Below, in pieces: positions 35,286-44,760 of a stretch of 64,000 nt of DNA. Positions within the stretch are counted from its first letter, which is position 1, and each line of letters starts with the position of its first letter. The notes beneath the pieces were generated by a model. That model was not told where the DNA came from. It saw only the letters and a list, made by a program, of their open reading frames with translations, and searched no databases. A program made the position numbers and the translations under genes. The stretch is from Klebsiella huaxiensis (lineage in GTDB: Bacteria > Pseudomonadota > Gammaproteobacteria > Enterobacterales > Enterobacteriaceae): contig NZ_CP036175.1 in assembly GCF_003261575.2 (NCBI RefSeq), positions 4,154,001 through 4,218,000 of the forward strand. The letters are read 5' to 3'.

Positions 35286-36316
35286 TGATTCGGTTGTACC
35301 CGGAACAGCTCCGCGCGCAGCTCACTGAAGGACTGCGCGCGGCCTATCTGCTGCTTGGCAACGACCCACTGCTGTTGCAGGAAAGTCAGGACGCAATACG
35401 CGAAGCCGCTGCTGCCCAGGGCTTTATCGAACACCACGCCGCCACTATTGATGCCAGCACCGACTGGTCTGCCCTGTTCTCTCTGAGCCAGGCGATGAGC
35501 CTGTTTGCCAGTCGTCAAACGCTGCTGCTGATACTGCCGGAAAACGGCCCTAATGCCGCCATCAATGAACAGCTGGCGACGCTTGTCGGCATGCTTCACG
35601 ACGACTTATTGCTGATTGTTCGTGGCAATAAGCTAACAAAAGCTCAGGAAAATGCCGCGTGGGTGACAACCCTTGCCAATCGTGCGGTACAAGTGAGCTG
35701 CCAGACGCCGGAATATGCCCAGCTACCGCGCTGGCTCGCCTCACGCGCAAAACAAAATAATCTGCAGCTTGATGACGCAGCCAGCCAACTGTTGTGCTAC
35801 TGCTATGAAGGCAATCTGCTGGCACTCGCGCAGGCCCTCGAACGTCTGTCATTACTGTGGCCTGACGGCAAACTGACGCTACCACGCGTTGAACAGGCGG
35901 TGAATGATGCCGCTCATTTCACCCCTTATCACTGGGTTGATGCGTTACTGGCAGGCAAAAGTAAGCGCGTCCTGCACGTGCTGCAACAACTGCGTCTGGA
36001 AGGCAGTGAACCGGCAATTCTACTGCGAACACTCCAGCGTGAGCTGCTGCTGCTGGTGAACCTGAAACGACAGTCTGTTCATACGCCGCTGCGTTCGTTA
36101 TTCGATAAGCATCGGGTATGGCAAAACCGCCGTCAGCTGGTCAGCGATGCTCTGGCTCGTCTCAGCGCCGACCAGTTACGTCAGGCCGTCACGTTATTGA
36201 CCCGTGCAGAACTCACCTTCAAGCAGGATTACGGACACTCCGTCTGGCCCGAGCTGGAAAGTCTCTCTTTGTTGCTCTGCCATAAAGCACTGGCAGACGT
36301 TTTTATTGATGGTTGA
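35285..36316 (+). CDS. holA: DNA polymerase III delta subunit
   Basis: 343 residues, as in E. coli. Starts MIRLYPEQLRAQLTEGLRAAYLLLGNDPLLLQES, the expected delta N-terminus that opens the beta clamp (QAMSLFASRQ region). It is the clamp-loader wrench in the replisome. Translationally coupled to lptE by TGATG; nadD begins one base past its stop. Confidence 0.97.
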   Translation: MIRLYPEQLRAQLTEGLRAAYLLLGNDPLLLQESQDAIREAAAAQGFIEHHAATIDASTDWSALFSLSQAMSLFASRQTLLLILPENGPNAAINEQLATLVGMLHDDLLLIVRGNKLTKAQENAAWVTTLANRAVQVSCQTPEYAQLPRWLASRAKQNNLQLDDAASQLLCYCYEGNLLALAQALERLSLLWPDGKLTLPRVEQAVNDAAHFTPYHWVDALLAGKSKRVLHVLQQLRLEGSEPAILLRTLQRELLLLVNLKRQSVHTPLRSLFDKHRVWQNRRQLVSDALARLSADQLRQAVTLLTRAELTFKQDYGHSVWPELESLSLLLCHKALADVFIDG

Positions 36317-36317
36317 T

Positions 36318-36959
36318 ATGACTCAGTTGCAGGCTATGTACGGCGGCACCTTCGATCCGGTGCACTATGGTCACCTTAAACCGGTGGAAATTCTGGCTAA
36401 CCAAATCGGTCTGAATAAAGTCATTATTGTACCCAACAATGTGCCACCGCACCGCCCGCAGCCCGAGGCCACCAGCGACCAGCGTAGGCATATGCTGGAG
36501 CTTGCCATCGCCGATAAGCCTTTGTTCATCCTTGACGATCGCGAACTTAAACGTGATACACCGTCATATTCGGCGCAAACATTGCGGGAGTGGCGCCAGG
36601 AGCAAGGGCCGAAACGACCGCTGGCCTTTGTTATTGGCCAGGATTCGCTTCTCACCTTTACCACCTGGCACGACTATGAAAGCATTCTTGATAACGTTCA
36701 TTTGATCGTTTGCCGACGTCCGGGCTATCCGCTGGCAATGGATTGCGAACAAGATCAGCTGTGGCTGGACAAACATCTGACCCACGATGTTGAGCACCTG
36801 CACAGCAGCCCGGCAGGCGTTATCTATCTGGCCGAGACGCCATGGTTTGATATCTCTGCGACGATAATCCGCCAGCGTCTTGAGACGGGTGAGTCCTGCG
36901 CCGATATGCTGCCAGCAGCAGTACTGGACTATATCCGCCAGCAAAAGCTTTATTGTTGA
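36318..36959 (+). CDS. nadD: nicotinate-nucleotide adenylyltransferase
   Basis: 213 residues from ATG 36318 (MTQLQAMYGGTFDP), the E. coli length; an ATG three codons earlier overlaps holA and is also possible. The nucleotidyltransferase motif GGTFDPVHYGH and the C-terminal ISATIIRQR are intact. It adenylylates nicotinate mononucleotide in NAD synthesis. Confidence 0.97.
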   Translation: MTQLQAMYGGTFDPVHYGHLKPVEILANQIGLNKVIIVPNNVPPHRPQPEATSDQRRHMLELAIADKPLFILDDRELKRDTPSYSAQTLREWRQEQGPKRPLAFVIGQDSLLTFTTWHDYESILDNVHLIVCRRPGYPLAMDCEQDQLWLDKHLTHDVEHLHSSPAGVIYLAETPWFDISATIIRQRLETGESCADMLPAAVLDYIRQQKLYC

Positions 36960-37033
36960 CCCGGCGCTGGCGATGCCGCTGATTAACAGAGTATCGTTGT
37001 GCTTCGTCTCTTTCCTCATTAGCGAGGTTAATC

Positions 37034-37663
37034 ATGAAATTATGGTTAGTTCGTCACGGTGAAACCGAGGCCAACGTCGCCGGTCTGTACAGCGGGCATG
37101 CTCCAACTTCATTAACCGAACGTGGCGTCAGGCAAGCGCACGCCCTGGGAAAGCTCCTTCATGCTGTCCCCTTCCAGCGCGTATTTTGTAGTGAACTCGA
37201 ACGAACCCAACGCACGGCCAGCCTGCTGCTTGGCGAACGAGAAATTTCCCAACACTATTTTCCCGAACTCAATGAAATGTTCTTTGGCGACTGGGAAATG
37301 CGCCATCATCGGGATTTACAGCATGAAGATGCGGAAAACTACGCCGCCTGGTGCGCCGACTGGCAGCACGCGGCCCCCACCAACGGTGAAGGCTTTCAAG
37401 CGTTTGCCCAGCGGGTTTCCGGCTTTACCACCACTCTCCCTCAGTATCAACAGCTTGAGCATCTGTTAATCGTCGGTCATCAGGGCGTTCTTAGCCTGTT
37501 GATTGCCCAATTGCTCAACATGCCAGCGGCCTCAATGTGGCACTTCCCCATCGAGCATGGCGCATGGAGCATGGTCGATATCCAACCAGATTTCACCACG
37601 CTTCGGGTGCTAAATAGCCAGGCCGTTTGGCTAGCGGAAGAAGAATTGCGCGCAGACCATTGA
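37034..37663 (+). CDS. cobC: CobC/PhpB, alpha-ribazole phosphatase
   Basis: 209 residues of the histidine-phosphatase family: LVRHGETEAN at the N-terminus with the phosphohistidine His8, ELERTQRTA, and the second His in IVGHQGVLS. Family role is removal of phosphate from alpha-ribazole-5'-phosphate in cobalamin nucleotide-loop assembly. A broader phosphatase role cannot be excluded from sequence. Follows nadD by 74 bases. Confidence 0.9.
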   Translation: MKLWLVRHGETEANVAGLYSGHAPTSLTERGVRQAHALGKLLHAVPFQRVFCSELERTQRTASLLLGEREISQHYFPELNEMFFGDWEMRHHRDLQHEDAENYAAWCADWQHAAPTNGEGFQAFAQRVSGFTTTLPQYQQLEHLLIVGHQGVLSLLIAQLLNMPAASMWHFPIEHGAWSMVDIQPDFTTLRVLNSQAVWLAEEELRADH

Positions 37664-37795
37664 CAGGCCAAAGCAGGCTGTTATTCTCCGCAGCCAGGCT
37701 GCACCCGCCATTTGAACTTTGCAGAAATTGTTTTACAAAAATGGCGATGCAATCATCGGCGATGGATGGGATGATAGCCGCCTTCACCGCCCATT

Positions 37796-37922
37796 TATAA
37801 CCTAAATAATTCGAGTTGCAGGAAGGCGGCAAGTGAGCGAATTCCCAGGAGCTTACTCAGGTAAGTGACTGGGGTGAACGAACGCGGCCAACGTATATGC
37901 AACTTGAAGTATGACGGGTATA
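37796..37922. repeat. ERIC (IRU) repeat, 127 bases
   Basis: A full-length ERIC element: terminal inverted repeat from TATAACCTAAATAATTCGAG to ACTTGAAGTATGACGGGTA, with the central dyad CCCAGGAGCTTACTCAGG and TAAGTGACTGGGG. Length 127 equals the standard element. It lies between cobC and rsfS, its right end 90 bases before the rsfS start, so it may be transcribed in the rsfS leader. Confidence 0.93.
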
Positions 37923-38011
37923 TCGACATTTATCCCGACTTTGTCACCAGTTCGGGTATACTGTCAGGCTGTTTATTATTATCACACTTCACACTCACCC
38001 AGGGGGAACTC

Positions 38012-38329
38012 TTGCAGGGTAAAGCACTCCAGGATTTTGTTATCGACAAAATTGATGACCTGAAAGGTCAGGACATCGTAGCCATTGACGTTCATGGCAA
38101 ATCCAGCATTACAGATTGCATGGTTATCTGCACAGGAACCTCCACGCGCCATGTCATGTCCATCGCCGATCACGTTGTGCAAGAATCTCGCGCCGCCGGT
38201 ATGCTGCCGCTGGGCGTTGAAGGTGAGGCCGCTGCCGATTGGATTGTTGTGGATCTTGGCGACGTTATGGTTCACGTCATGCAGGAAGAGAGCCGTCGTT
38301 TGTACGAGCTGGAAAAACTCTGGAGTTAA
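38012..38329 (+). CDS. rsfS: RsfS, ribosomal silencing factor
   Basis: 105 residues from TTG 38012 (LQGKALQDFVIDKIDD), chosen because AGGGGGA lies six bases before it and the length equals E. coli RsfS; the open frame further upstream runs through the ERIC and is not protein-like. Core motif DIVAIDVHGKSSITDCMVICTG. RsfS binds L14 and blocks subunit joining in poor growth. It ends three bases before rlmH. Confidence 0.95.
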   Translation: MQGKALQDFVIDKIDDLKGQDIVAIDVHGKSSITDCMVICTGTSTRHVMSIADHVVQESRAAGMLPLGVEGEAAADWIVVDLGDVMVHVMQEESRRLYELEKLWS

Positions 38330-38332
38330 TGC

Positions 38333-38800
38333 GTGAAGCTGCACCTGGTGGCCGTTGGCACCAAAATGCCGGACTGGGTTCAGACCGGCTTTAGCGAGTA
38401 CCTGCGCCGTTTTCCAAAAGATATGCCGTTCGAACTGGTGGAGATCCCCGCCGGTAAACGCGGTAAAAATGCTGACATCAAGCGCATCCTTGAAAAAGAA
38501 GGGGAAATGATGCTGGCGGCCGCAGGAAAAAACCGCATCGTGACCCTGGATATCCCGGGGAAACCGTGGGATACGCCACAGTTGGCGCGCGAACTGGAGC
38601 GCTGGAAACAGGATGGCCGCGACGTCAGCCTGCTCATCGGCGGTCCGGAAGGCCTTTCGCCCGCTTGTAAAGCGGCAGCGGAACAAAGTTGGTCGCTCTC
38701 AACGCTCACATTACCTCACCCGCTGGTTCGCGTACTGGTGGCAGAGAGTCTTTATCGGGCGTGGAGCATTACCACCAACCACCCTTACCACCGTGAGTAA
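38333..38800 (+). CDS. rlmH: RlmH, 23S rRNA pseudouridine-1915 N3-methyltransferase
   Basis: 155 residues from GTG 38333. SPOUT methyltransferase with the SAM-binding knot motifs LLIGGPEGLSPACK and LTLPHPLVRVLVAESLYRAW. It methylates pseudouridine 1915 on assembled 70S ribosomes. Paired with rsfS and followed by mrdA, the conserved order. Confidence 0.97.
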   Translation: MKLHLVAVGTKMPDWVQTGFSEYLRRFPKDMPFELVEIPAGKRGKNADIKRILEKEGEMMLAAAGKNRIVTLDIPGKPWDTPQLARELERWKQDGRDVSLLIGGPEGLSPACKAAAEQSWSLSTLTLPHPLVRVLVAESLYRAWSITTNHPYHRE

Positions 38801-38827
38801 TGATGACCAGGGTAGACTAAGCAGCGA

Positions 38828-40729
38828 ATGAAATTACAGAATTCTTTCCGCGACTATACGGCTGAATCCTCGCTGTTTGTGCGCCGGGCGCTGGTCGCTT
38901 TTTTGGGGATTTTGCTGCTTACCGGCGTACTGATCGCCAACCTCTATAACGTGCAAATTGTGCGTTACACAGACTATCAAACACGCTCGAACGAAAACCG
39001 CATCAAGCTGGTCCCTATTCCGCCAAGTCGCGGCATTATCTACGATCGCAACGGTACGCCGCTGGCGCTTAACCGCACAATTTACCAGCTGGAAATGATG
39101 CCGGAGAAGGTCGATAACGTACAGCAGACGCTGGATGCGCTGCGTGACGTCATCGATCTGACCGATGACGATGTGGCGAACTTTAAAAAAGAGCGCTCAC
39201 GCTCGCATCGCTTTACCTCTATTCCGGTGAAAGTGAACCTTACCGAAGTCCAGGTGGCTCGTTTCGCGGTTAACCAGTACCGCTTCCCCGGCGTGGAAGT
39301 CAAAGGCTATAAACGCCGTTACTATCCCTATAACTCCGCCCTTACCCACGTTATCGGCTACGTCTCTAAAATTAACGATAAAGACGTCGATCGCCTGGAT
39401 AAAGAAGGGAAGCTGGCTAACTATGCCTCGACGCATGACATCGGTAAACTCGGTATTGAGCGCTACTACGAAGATGTGCTGCACGGGGAAACCGGCTATG
39501 AAGAGGTCGAGGTTAACAACCGTGGTCGCGTGATTCGTCAGCTTAAGGAAGTCCCACCGCAGGCCGGGCGCGATATCTATTTAACGCTCGACCTGAAACT
39601 ACAGCAGTATATTGAAACGCTGCTCGCCGGTAGCCGCGCCGCCGTCGTGGTGACCGACCCGCGTACCGGCGCGATTCTCGCGCTGGTTTCAACGCCAAGC
39701 TACGACCCCAACCTGTTCGTCGATGGCATCTCCAGCAAAGACTATTCCGGGCTTCTCAACGATCCGAATACGCCGCTGGTCAACCGCGCGACTCAAGGGG
39801 TATATCCTCCTGCCTCGACGGTTAAACCCTACGTCGCAGTCTCAGCGCTCAGCGCGGGCGTGATCACCCGTAATACCAGCCTGTTTGACCCCGGCTGGTG
39901 GCAACTGCCAGGTTCAGATAAACGCTATCGCGACTGGAAGAAGTGGGGCCACGGGCATCTGAACGTCACCAAAGCGCTGGAAGAGTCCGCTGATACCTAT
40001 TTCTATCAGGTTGCTTACGATATGGGTATCGATCGCCTGTCCGAATGGATGAGCAAATTCGGGTACGGTCACTATACTGGCGTTGATCTCTCTGAAGAAC
40101 GCTCCGGCAACATGCCTACCCGTGAGTGGAAGCTCAAACGCTTCAAGAAGCCGTGGTATCAGGGCGATACTATTCCGGTCGGCATCGGTCAGGGCTACTG
40201 GACCGCAACGCCTATTCAGATGAACAAAGCGCTGATGATCCTGATTAACGACGGTGTCGTCAAAGTGCCGCACCTGCTGCAAAGCACGGTTGAAGATGGT
40301 AAACCAGTACCATGGGTACAGCCGCACGAACCGCCGGTCGGCGATATTCACTCTGGTTTTTGGGAAATCGCCAAAGACGGAATGTATGGTGTAGCCAACC
40401 GTGGAAACGGTACTGCACATAAATATTTCGCCAGCGCACCGTATAAAATTGCGGCGAAATCGGGCACCGCCCAGGTCTTTGGCCTGAAAGCCAATGAAAC
40501 CTATAACGCGCACCGAATCGCAGAACGCCTGCGTGACCACAAACTCATGACGGCATTTGCCCCTTATAACAACCCCCAGGTTGCCGTTGCAATCATTCTC
40601 GAGAACGGCGGCGCAGGGCCTGCAGTCGGTACCATTATGCGCCAGATTCTCGATCATATAATGCTGGGCGATAACAACACCAATCTGCCGAGTGAAAATC
40701 CGGCAGTCACGGCTGGGGAGGATCAATAA
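38828..40729 (+). CDS. mrdA: penicillin-binding protein 2
   Basis: 633 residues, as in E. coli. A short cytoplasmic tail and one membrane anchor (about 22-45), a pedestal domain, then the transpeptidase with active-site PPASTVKPY (Ser near 330), SAD near 387 and AKSGTAQ near 545. It cross-links peptidoglycan in cell elongation with RodA. The stop overlaps the mrdB start as TAATG. Confidence 0.98.
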   Translation: MKLQNSFRDYTAESSLFVRRALVAFLGILLLTGVLIANLYNVQIVRYTDYQTRSNENRIKLVPIPPSRGIIYDRNGTPLALNRTIYQLEMMPEKVDNVQQTLDALRDVIDLTDDDVANFKKERSRSHRFTSIPVKVNLTEVQVARFAVNQYRFPGVEVKGYKRRYYPYNSALTHVIGYVSKINDKDVDRLDKEGKLANYASTHDIGKLGIERYYEDVLHGETGYEEVEVNNRGRVIRQLKEVPPQAGRDIYLTLDLKLQQYIETLLAGSRAAVVVTDPRTGAILALVSTPSYDPNLFVDGISSKDYSGLLNDPNTPLVNRATQGVYPPASTVKPYVAVSALSAGVITRNTSLFDPGWWQLPGSDKRYRDWKKWGHGHLNVTKALEESADTYFYQVAYDMGIDRLSEWMSKFGYGHYTGVDLSEERSGNMPTREWKLKRFKKPWYQGDTIPVGIGQGYWTATPIQMNKALMILINDGVVKVPHLLQSTVEDGKPVPWVQPHEPPVGDIHSGFWEIAKDGMYGVANRGNGTAHKYFASAPYKIAAKSGTAQVFGLKANETYNAHRIAERLRDHKLMTAFAPYNNPQVAVAIILENGGAGPAVGTIMRQILDHIMLGDNNTNLPSENPAVTAGEDQ

Positions 40730-41841
40730 TGACGGATAATCCAAACAAAAAATCGCTATGGGATAAAATCCATCTCGATCCCACCATGCTGCTTATCCTG
40801 CTGGCGCTCCTGACCTATAGCGCGCTGGTTATCTGGAGCGCTAGCGGTCAGGACATGGGCATGATGGAGCGCAAAATCGGCCAGATCGCCATGGGCGTCG
40901 TTATCATGATCGTCATGGCGCAGATCCCGCCGCGTGTGTATGAGGGCTGGGCACCCTACCTCTACATCGTCTGTATTATCCTGCTGGTGGCGGTGGATGC
41001 CTTTGGCGCAATTTCCAAAGGGGCGCAGCGCTGGCTGGATCTCGGTATCGTCCGTTTTCAGCCCTCGGAAATCGCGAAGATTGCCGTACCGCTGATGGTG
41101 GCGCGCTTTATCAACCGCGATGTTTGTCCACCATCGCTAAAGAATACCGCCATTGCTCTGGTGCTGATTTTCCTGCCCACGCTGCTGGTTGCCGCGCAGC
41201 CTGACCTCGGAACTTCGATTCTGGTGGCGTTATCCGGCCTGTTCGTCCTGTTCTTGTCTGGGCTGAGCTGGCGTCTGATCGGCATTGCGGTGGTGCTGGT
41301 CGCCGCCTTTATCCCCATCTTGTGGTTCTTCCTGATGCATGATTATCAGCGCCAGCGCGTGATGATGCTGCTCGACCCGGAAACCGATCCGCTCGGCGCG
41401 GGCTACCACATTATTCAATCAAAAATCGCTATCGGCTCCGGTGGACTACGCGGAAAAGGTTGGCTGCACGGCACCCAGTCGCAGCTGGAATTCTTACCGG
41501 AGCGCCATACCGACTTTATCTTTGCCGTTTTGGCAGAGGAGTTGGGGCTGATTGGCGTACTGATCCTGCTGGCGCTGTATATTTTGCTTATCATGCGTGG
41601 GCTATGGATCGCCTCCCAGGCGCAAACCACCTTTGGTCGGGTTATGGCTGGGGGTTTAATGTTGATTTTATTCGTTTATGTCTTCGTAAATATTGGTATG
41701 GTAAGTGGTATTTTACCAGTGGTGGGGGTACCTTTGCCGCTGGTCAGCTACGGGGGCTCTGCCCTAATCGTATTGATGGCCGGGTTTGGTATCGTCATGT
41801 CGATCCATACTCATAGAAAAATGTTGTCGAAAAGCGTTTAA
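40729..41841 (+). CDS. mrdB: RodA, peptidoglycan glycosyltransferase of the elongasome
   Basis: 370 residues, SEDS family, about ten hydrophobic helices. Signature motifs FQPSEIAKIAVP, QPDLGTS and GVPLPLVSYGGSA are present. It polymerises glycan strands together with PBP2. Coupled to mrdA by TAATG and followed after ten bases by rlpA. Confidence 0.98.
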   Translation: MTDNPNKKSLWDKIHLDPTMLLILLALLTYSALVIWSASGQDMGMMERKIGQIAMGVVIMIVMAQIPPRVYEGWAPYLYIVCIILLVAVDAFGAISKGAQRWLDLGIVRFQPSEIAKIAVPLMVARFINRDVCPPSLKNTAIALVLIFLPTLLVAAQPDLGTSILVALSGLFVLFLSGLSWRLIGIAVVLVAAFIPILWFFLMHDYQRQRVMMLLDPETDPLGAGYHIIQSKIAIGSGGLRGKGWLHGTQSQLEFLPERHTDFIFAVLAEELGLIGVLILLALYILLIMRGLWIASQAQTTFGRVMAGGLMLILFVYVFVNIGMVSGILPVVGVPLPLVSYGGSALIVLMAGFGIVMSIHTHRKMLSKSV

Positions 41842-41851
41842 GGGGTTCGCG

Positions 41852-42949
41852 ATGCGTAAGCAATGGCTGGGGATCTGCATAGCAGCAGGGCTGCTGGCGG
41901 CATGTCAGAGTGATGACGTTCAACAGAAAACGGTCAGCACTCCACAGCCGGCCGTTTGTAATGGACCAACTGTGGAAATCAGCGGTGCCGATCCACAGTA
42001 TGAAACGCCTAACGCAACGGCGAATCAAGACTACGAACGCGATGGAAAAAGTTATAAAATCGTCCAGGATCCCTCTAACTTTACCCAGGCTGGTTTTGCC
42101 GCGATTTACGATGCGGAGCCGAACAGCAACCTGACCGCCTCAGGGGAAGCCTTCGATCCGACGCAGCTCACCGCCGCGCATCCGACGTTACCTATCCCAA
42201 GCTACGCGCGGATAACAAACCTCGCCAACGGGCGAATGATCGTGGTACGCATCAACGATCGCGGACCTTACGGCAACGATCGCGTCATCTCGCTTTCACG
42301 AGCCTCAGCCGATCGTCTGAATACCTCGAACAATACCAAAGTGCGTATCGATCCGATCGTCGTCACCCCGGATGGCTCACTTTCAGGCCCCGGCATGGCC
42401 TGTACTACCGTTGCTAAACAGACCTACGCCCTGCCCGCACGTCCGAATCTTGATGGCGATAACGGTGCAGCCATCGGTCAACCCGCGCAAACTGATGTTC
42501 ATGCCATCAGCAACTCAACGTTAAAGCCAGAAGATAGCACCGGCGCACCGGTAAACAGCGGCGGGTTCCTTGGCGCGCCAACGCCGCTGAACAGTGGGGT
42601 GCTGGAAAGCAGTGAGCCAGTTGTGCAAACCGCGCCGGTTACTGCTCCAGGTTCGGTCCAGGGCGGCGTAGCGCCTGCCGTAGCGGCGACTGCTGCGGTA
42701 ACACCAGCGGCTGCCACCACCAGCGGCGACTTCGTCGTACAAGTAGGTGCCGTCAGCGATCAGGCCCGTGCGCAGCAGTATCAGCAGCGCCTGAGCCAGC
42801 AATTCTCCGTACCCGGCCGCGTGATGCAAAACGGCGCGGTATGGCGTATTCAATTGGGCCCATTCAGCAGCAAAGAGCAAGCCAGCACGGTTCAACAACG
42901 CCTGCAAAGCGAAGCTCAGCTGCAATCATTTATTACTCGCGCCAACTAA
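41852..42949 (+). CDS. rlpA: RlpA, septal lipoprotein with SPOR domain
   Basis: 365 residues from ATG 41852 with AAGGGG upstream. Lipobox LLAAC with Cys17. The double-psi beta-barrel RlpA domain (about 75-175) holds the motifs TASGEAFDP and RINDRGPY. A long Ala/Pro/Thr linker leads to a C-terminal SPOR domain (about 288-362, FVVQVGAVSDQARAQQY) that binds denuded glycan at division sites. In E. coli no lytic activity is known; in Pseudomonas RlpA is a lytic transglycosylase. Confidence 0.95.
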   Translation: MRKQWLGICIAAGLLAACQSDDVQQKTVSTPQPAVCNGPTVEISGADPQYETPNATANQDYERDGKSYKIVQDPSNFTQAGFAAIYDAEPNSNLTASGEAFDPTQLTAAHPTLPIPSYARITNLANGRMIVVRINDRGPYGNDRVISLSRASADRLNTSNNTKVRIDPIVVTPDGSLSGPGMACTTVAKQTYALPARPNLDGDNGAAIGQPAQTDVHAISNSTLKPEDSTGAPVNSGGFLGAPTPLNSGVLESSEPVVQTAPVTAPGSVQGGVAPAVAATAAVTPAAATTSGDFVVQVGAVSDQARAQQYQQRLSQQFSVPGRVMQNGAVWRIQLGPFSSKEQASTVQQRLQSEAQLQSFITRAN

Positions 42950-43092
42950 ACGCGTCGGGCTGTTGTCCTCCACTTATCACGCATGACAAAGTCATTAACA
43001 AAGTCATGCGCAATGTCGGATGCTGGCCCGCAGTGCATTTGCTATAGTAAGGCACTTTTTTTAACTCCATCACGGATGCCGTTGTTCAGACC

Positions 43093-44292
43093 ATGAAGAC
43101 CTCTTTCACCGCTCGTTTACTTGTTACGGCGCTCTCCGTGGCAGCGCTATCCTCAGCTGCCCGCGCCGATGACCTGAATATCAAAACTATGATCCCTGGC
43201 GCCCCACAGATTGACGCCGAATCCTGGGTTCTTATCGATTACAACTCAGGCAAGGTATTGGCTGAAAATAACGCGGATTCCCGTCGCGACCCGGCGAGTC
43301 TGACCAAGATGATGACCAGCTATGTTATTGGTCAGGCGATGAAAGCGGGCAAGTTTAAAGAATCCGATCTGGTCACCGTTGGTAACGATGCGTGGGCGAC
43401 CGGTAACCCAGTCTTTAAAGGCTCCTCACTGATGTTCCTTAAGCCTGGTATGCAGGTACCGGTTTCCCAGCTGATCCGCGGTATTAACCTGCAATCAGGT
43501 AATGACGCCTGTGTAGCTATGGCCGACTATGTCGCTGGGAGCCAGGATGCCTTCGTCGGCCTGATGAACAACTACGTTAACGCTTTGGGTCTGAAGAACA
43601 CCCATTTCCAGACCGTTCATGGCCTGGATGCCGATGGTCAGTTCAGCTCGGCGCGTGATATGGCGCTGATTGGTCAGGCGCTGATCCGCGATGTGCCGAA
43701 CGAATACACCATCTACAAAGAAAAAGAGTTCACCTTTAACGGGATTCGCCAACTCAACCGTAACGGCCTGCTATGGGATAAAAGTCTGAGCGTCGACGGC
43801 ATTAAAACGGGCCACACAGACAAAGCGGGCTATAATCTCGTGGCTTCGGCAACCGAAGGCCAGATGCGCCTGATCTCCGCCGTGATGGGTGGACGTACCT
43901 ATAAAGGCCGTGAGTCCGAGAGCAAAAAACTGCTGACCTGGGGCTTTCGCTTCTTTGAAACCGTTAACCCGATTAAAGCCGGGAAAGAGTTCGCCTCTGA
44001 ACCCGCTTGGTTTGGTGATAACGATCGTGCTTCCCTCGGTGTGGACAAAGACGTTTATCTGACTATCCCTCGCGGTCGTATGAAAGACCTGAAAGCCAGC
44101 TATGTCCTGAACAATGCAGAACTGCACGCGCCGCTGCAGAAAAACCAGGTTGTTGGCACCATTAATTTCCAGTTGGACGGTAAAACTATCGATCAGCGCC
44201 CGCTGGTCGTACTGCAGGAAATTCCGGAAGGCAATTTCTTCGGCAAAATCATTGATTACATTAAGTTAATGTTCCATCACTGGTTTGGTTAA
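43093..44292 (+). CDS. dacA: D-alanyl-D-alanine carboxypeptidase, PBP5
   Basis: 399 residues. Signal peptide of about 25 residues ending ARA. Active-site motifs DPASLTKMM (SxxK), SGND (SxN) and IKTGHTDKAG (KTG) are intact. A C-terminal beta domain and an amphipathic helix (IIDYIKLMFHHWFG) anchor it to the outer face of the inner membrane. It trims pentapeptides and sets cell shape. Confidence 0.98.
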   Translation: MKTSFTARLLVTALSVAALSSAARADDLNIKTMIPGAPQIDAESWVLIDYNSGKVLAENNADSRRDPASLTKMMTSYVIGQAMKAGKFKESDLVTVGNDAWATGNPVFKGSSLMFLKPGMQVPVSQLIRGINLQSGNDACVAMADYVAGSQDAFVGLMNNYVNALGLKNTHFQTVHGLDADGQFSSARDMALIGQALIRDVPNEYTIYKEKEFTFNGIRQLNRNGLLWDKSLSVDGIKTGHTDKAGYNLVASATEGQMRLISAVMGGRTYKGRESESKKLLTWGFRFFETVNPIKAGKEFASEPAWFGDNDRASLGVDKDVYLTIPRGRMKDLKASYVLNNAELHAPLQKNQVVGTINFQLDGKTIDQRPLVVLQEIPEGNFFGKIIDYIKLMFHHWFG

Positions 44293-44341
44293 AAATCGAA
44301 CACTTGAAAGTGTGATTTGCGTCCCCATATACTAGGTATCC

Positions 44342-44378
44342 TGATAACTCCCACTCGTCGTGGGAGTTATTATTTTTT
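44342..44378 (+). terminator. terminator between dacA and ybeD
   Basis: ATAACTCCCAC and GTGGGAGTTAT arms around TCGTC, followed by TATTTTTTG. It ends 20 bases before the ybeD start. Confidence 0.85.
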
Positions 44379-44398
44379 GTTGTAACACCGGAGCTGAC

Positions 44399-44662
44399 AT
44401 GAAAACCAAACTTAACGAACTGCTTGAATTCCCTACCCCTTTTACTTACAAAGTAATGGGACAGGCGTTGCCGGAGCTGGTTGACCAGGTGGTTGAAGTG
44501 GTACAGCGCCATGCACCAGGTGATTACTCTCCGACGGTAAAACCCAGCAGCAAAGGCAACTACCACTCGGTCTCCATCACGATTACCGCCACACATATCG
44601 AGCAGGTAGAAACCCTGTACGAAGAGTTGGGCAATATTGAAATCGTGCGAATGGTGCTGTAA
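44399..44662 (+). CDS. ybeD: YbeD, small DUF493 protein
   Basis: 87 residues from ATG 44399 (MKTKLNELLEFPTPFTYKVMG), the E. coli length. ACT-like alpha/beta fold by family knowledge; function unknown. The conserved position directly before lipB has led to suggestions of a link to lipoate metabolism, unproven. Confidence 0.93.
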   Translation: MKTKLNELLEFPTPFTYKVMGQALPELVDQVVEVVQRHAPGDYSPTVKPSSKGNYHSVSITITATHIEQVETLYEELGNIEIVRMVL

Positions 44663-44760
44663 ACCGATTCCTTGACCCGGCCTTTGTGCCGGGTAATCCT
44701 CTCTTTCTCGCTGTGATATACTCTCCACTCAAGTTATTCTCTCTCTGCGGAGACGTTGTT

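Noticed and set aside
37865..38011. N-terminal extension of RsfS by 49 residues
   Set aside because: The upstream open frame runs through the ERIC repeat; the TTG at 38012 has a good ribosome site and gives the family length.
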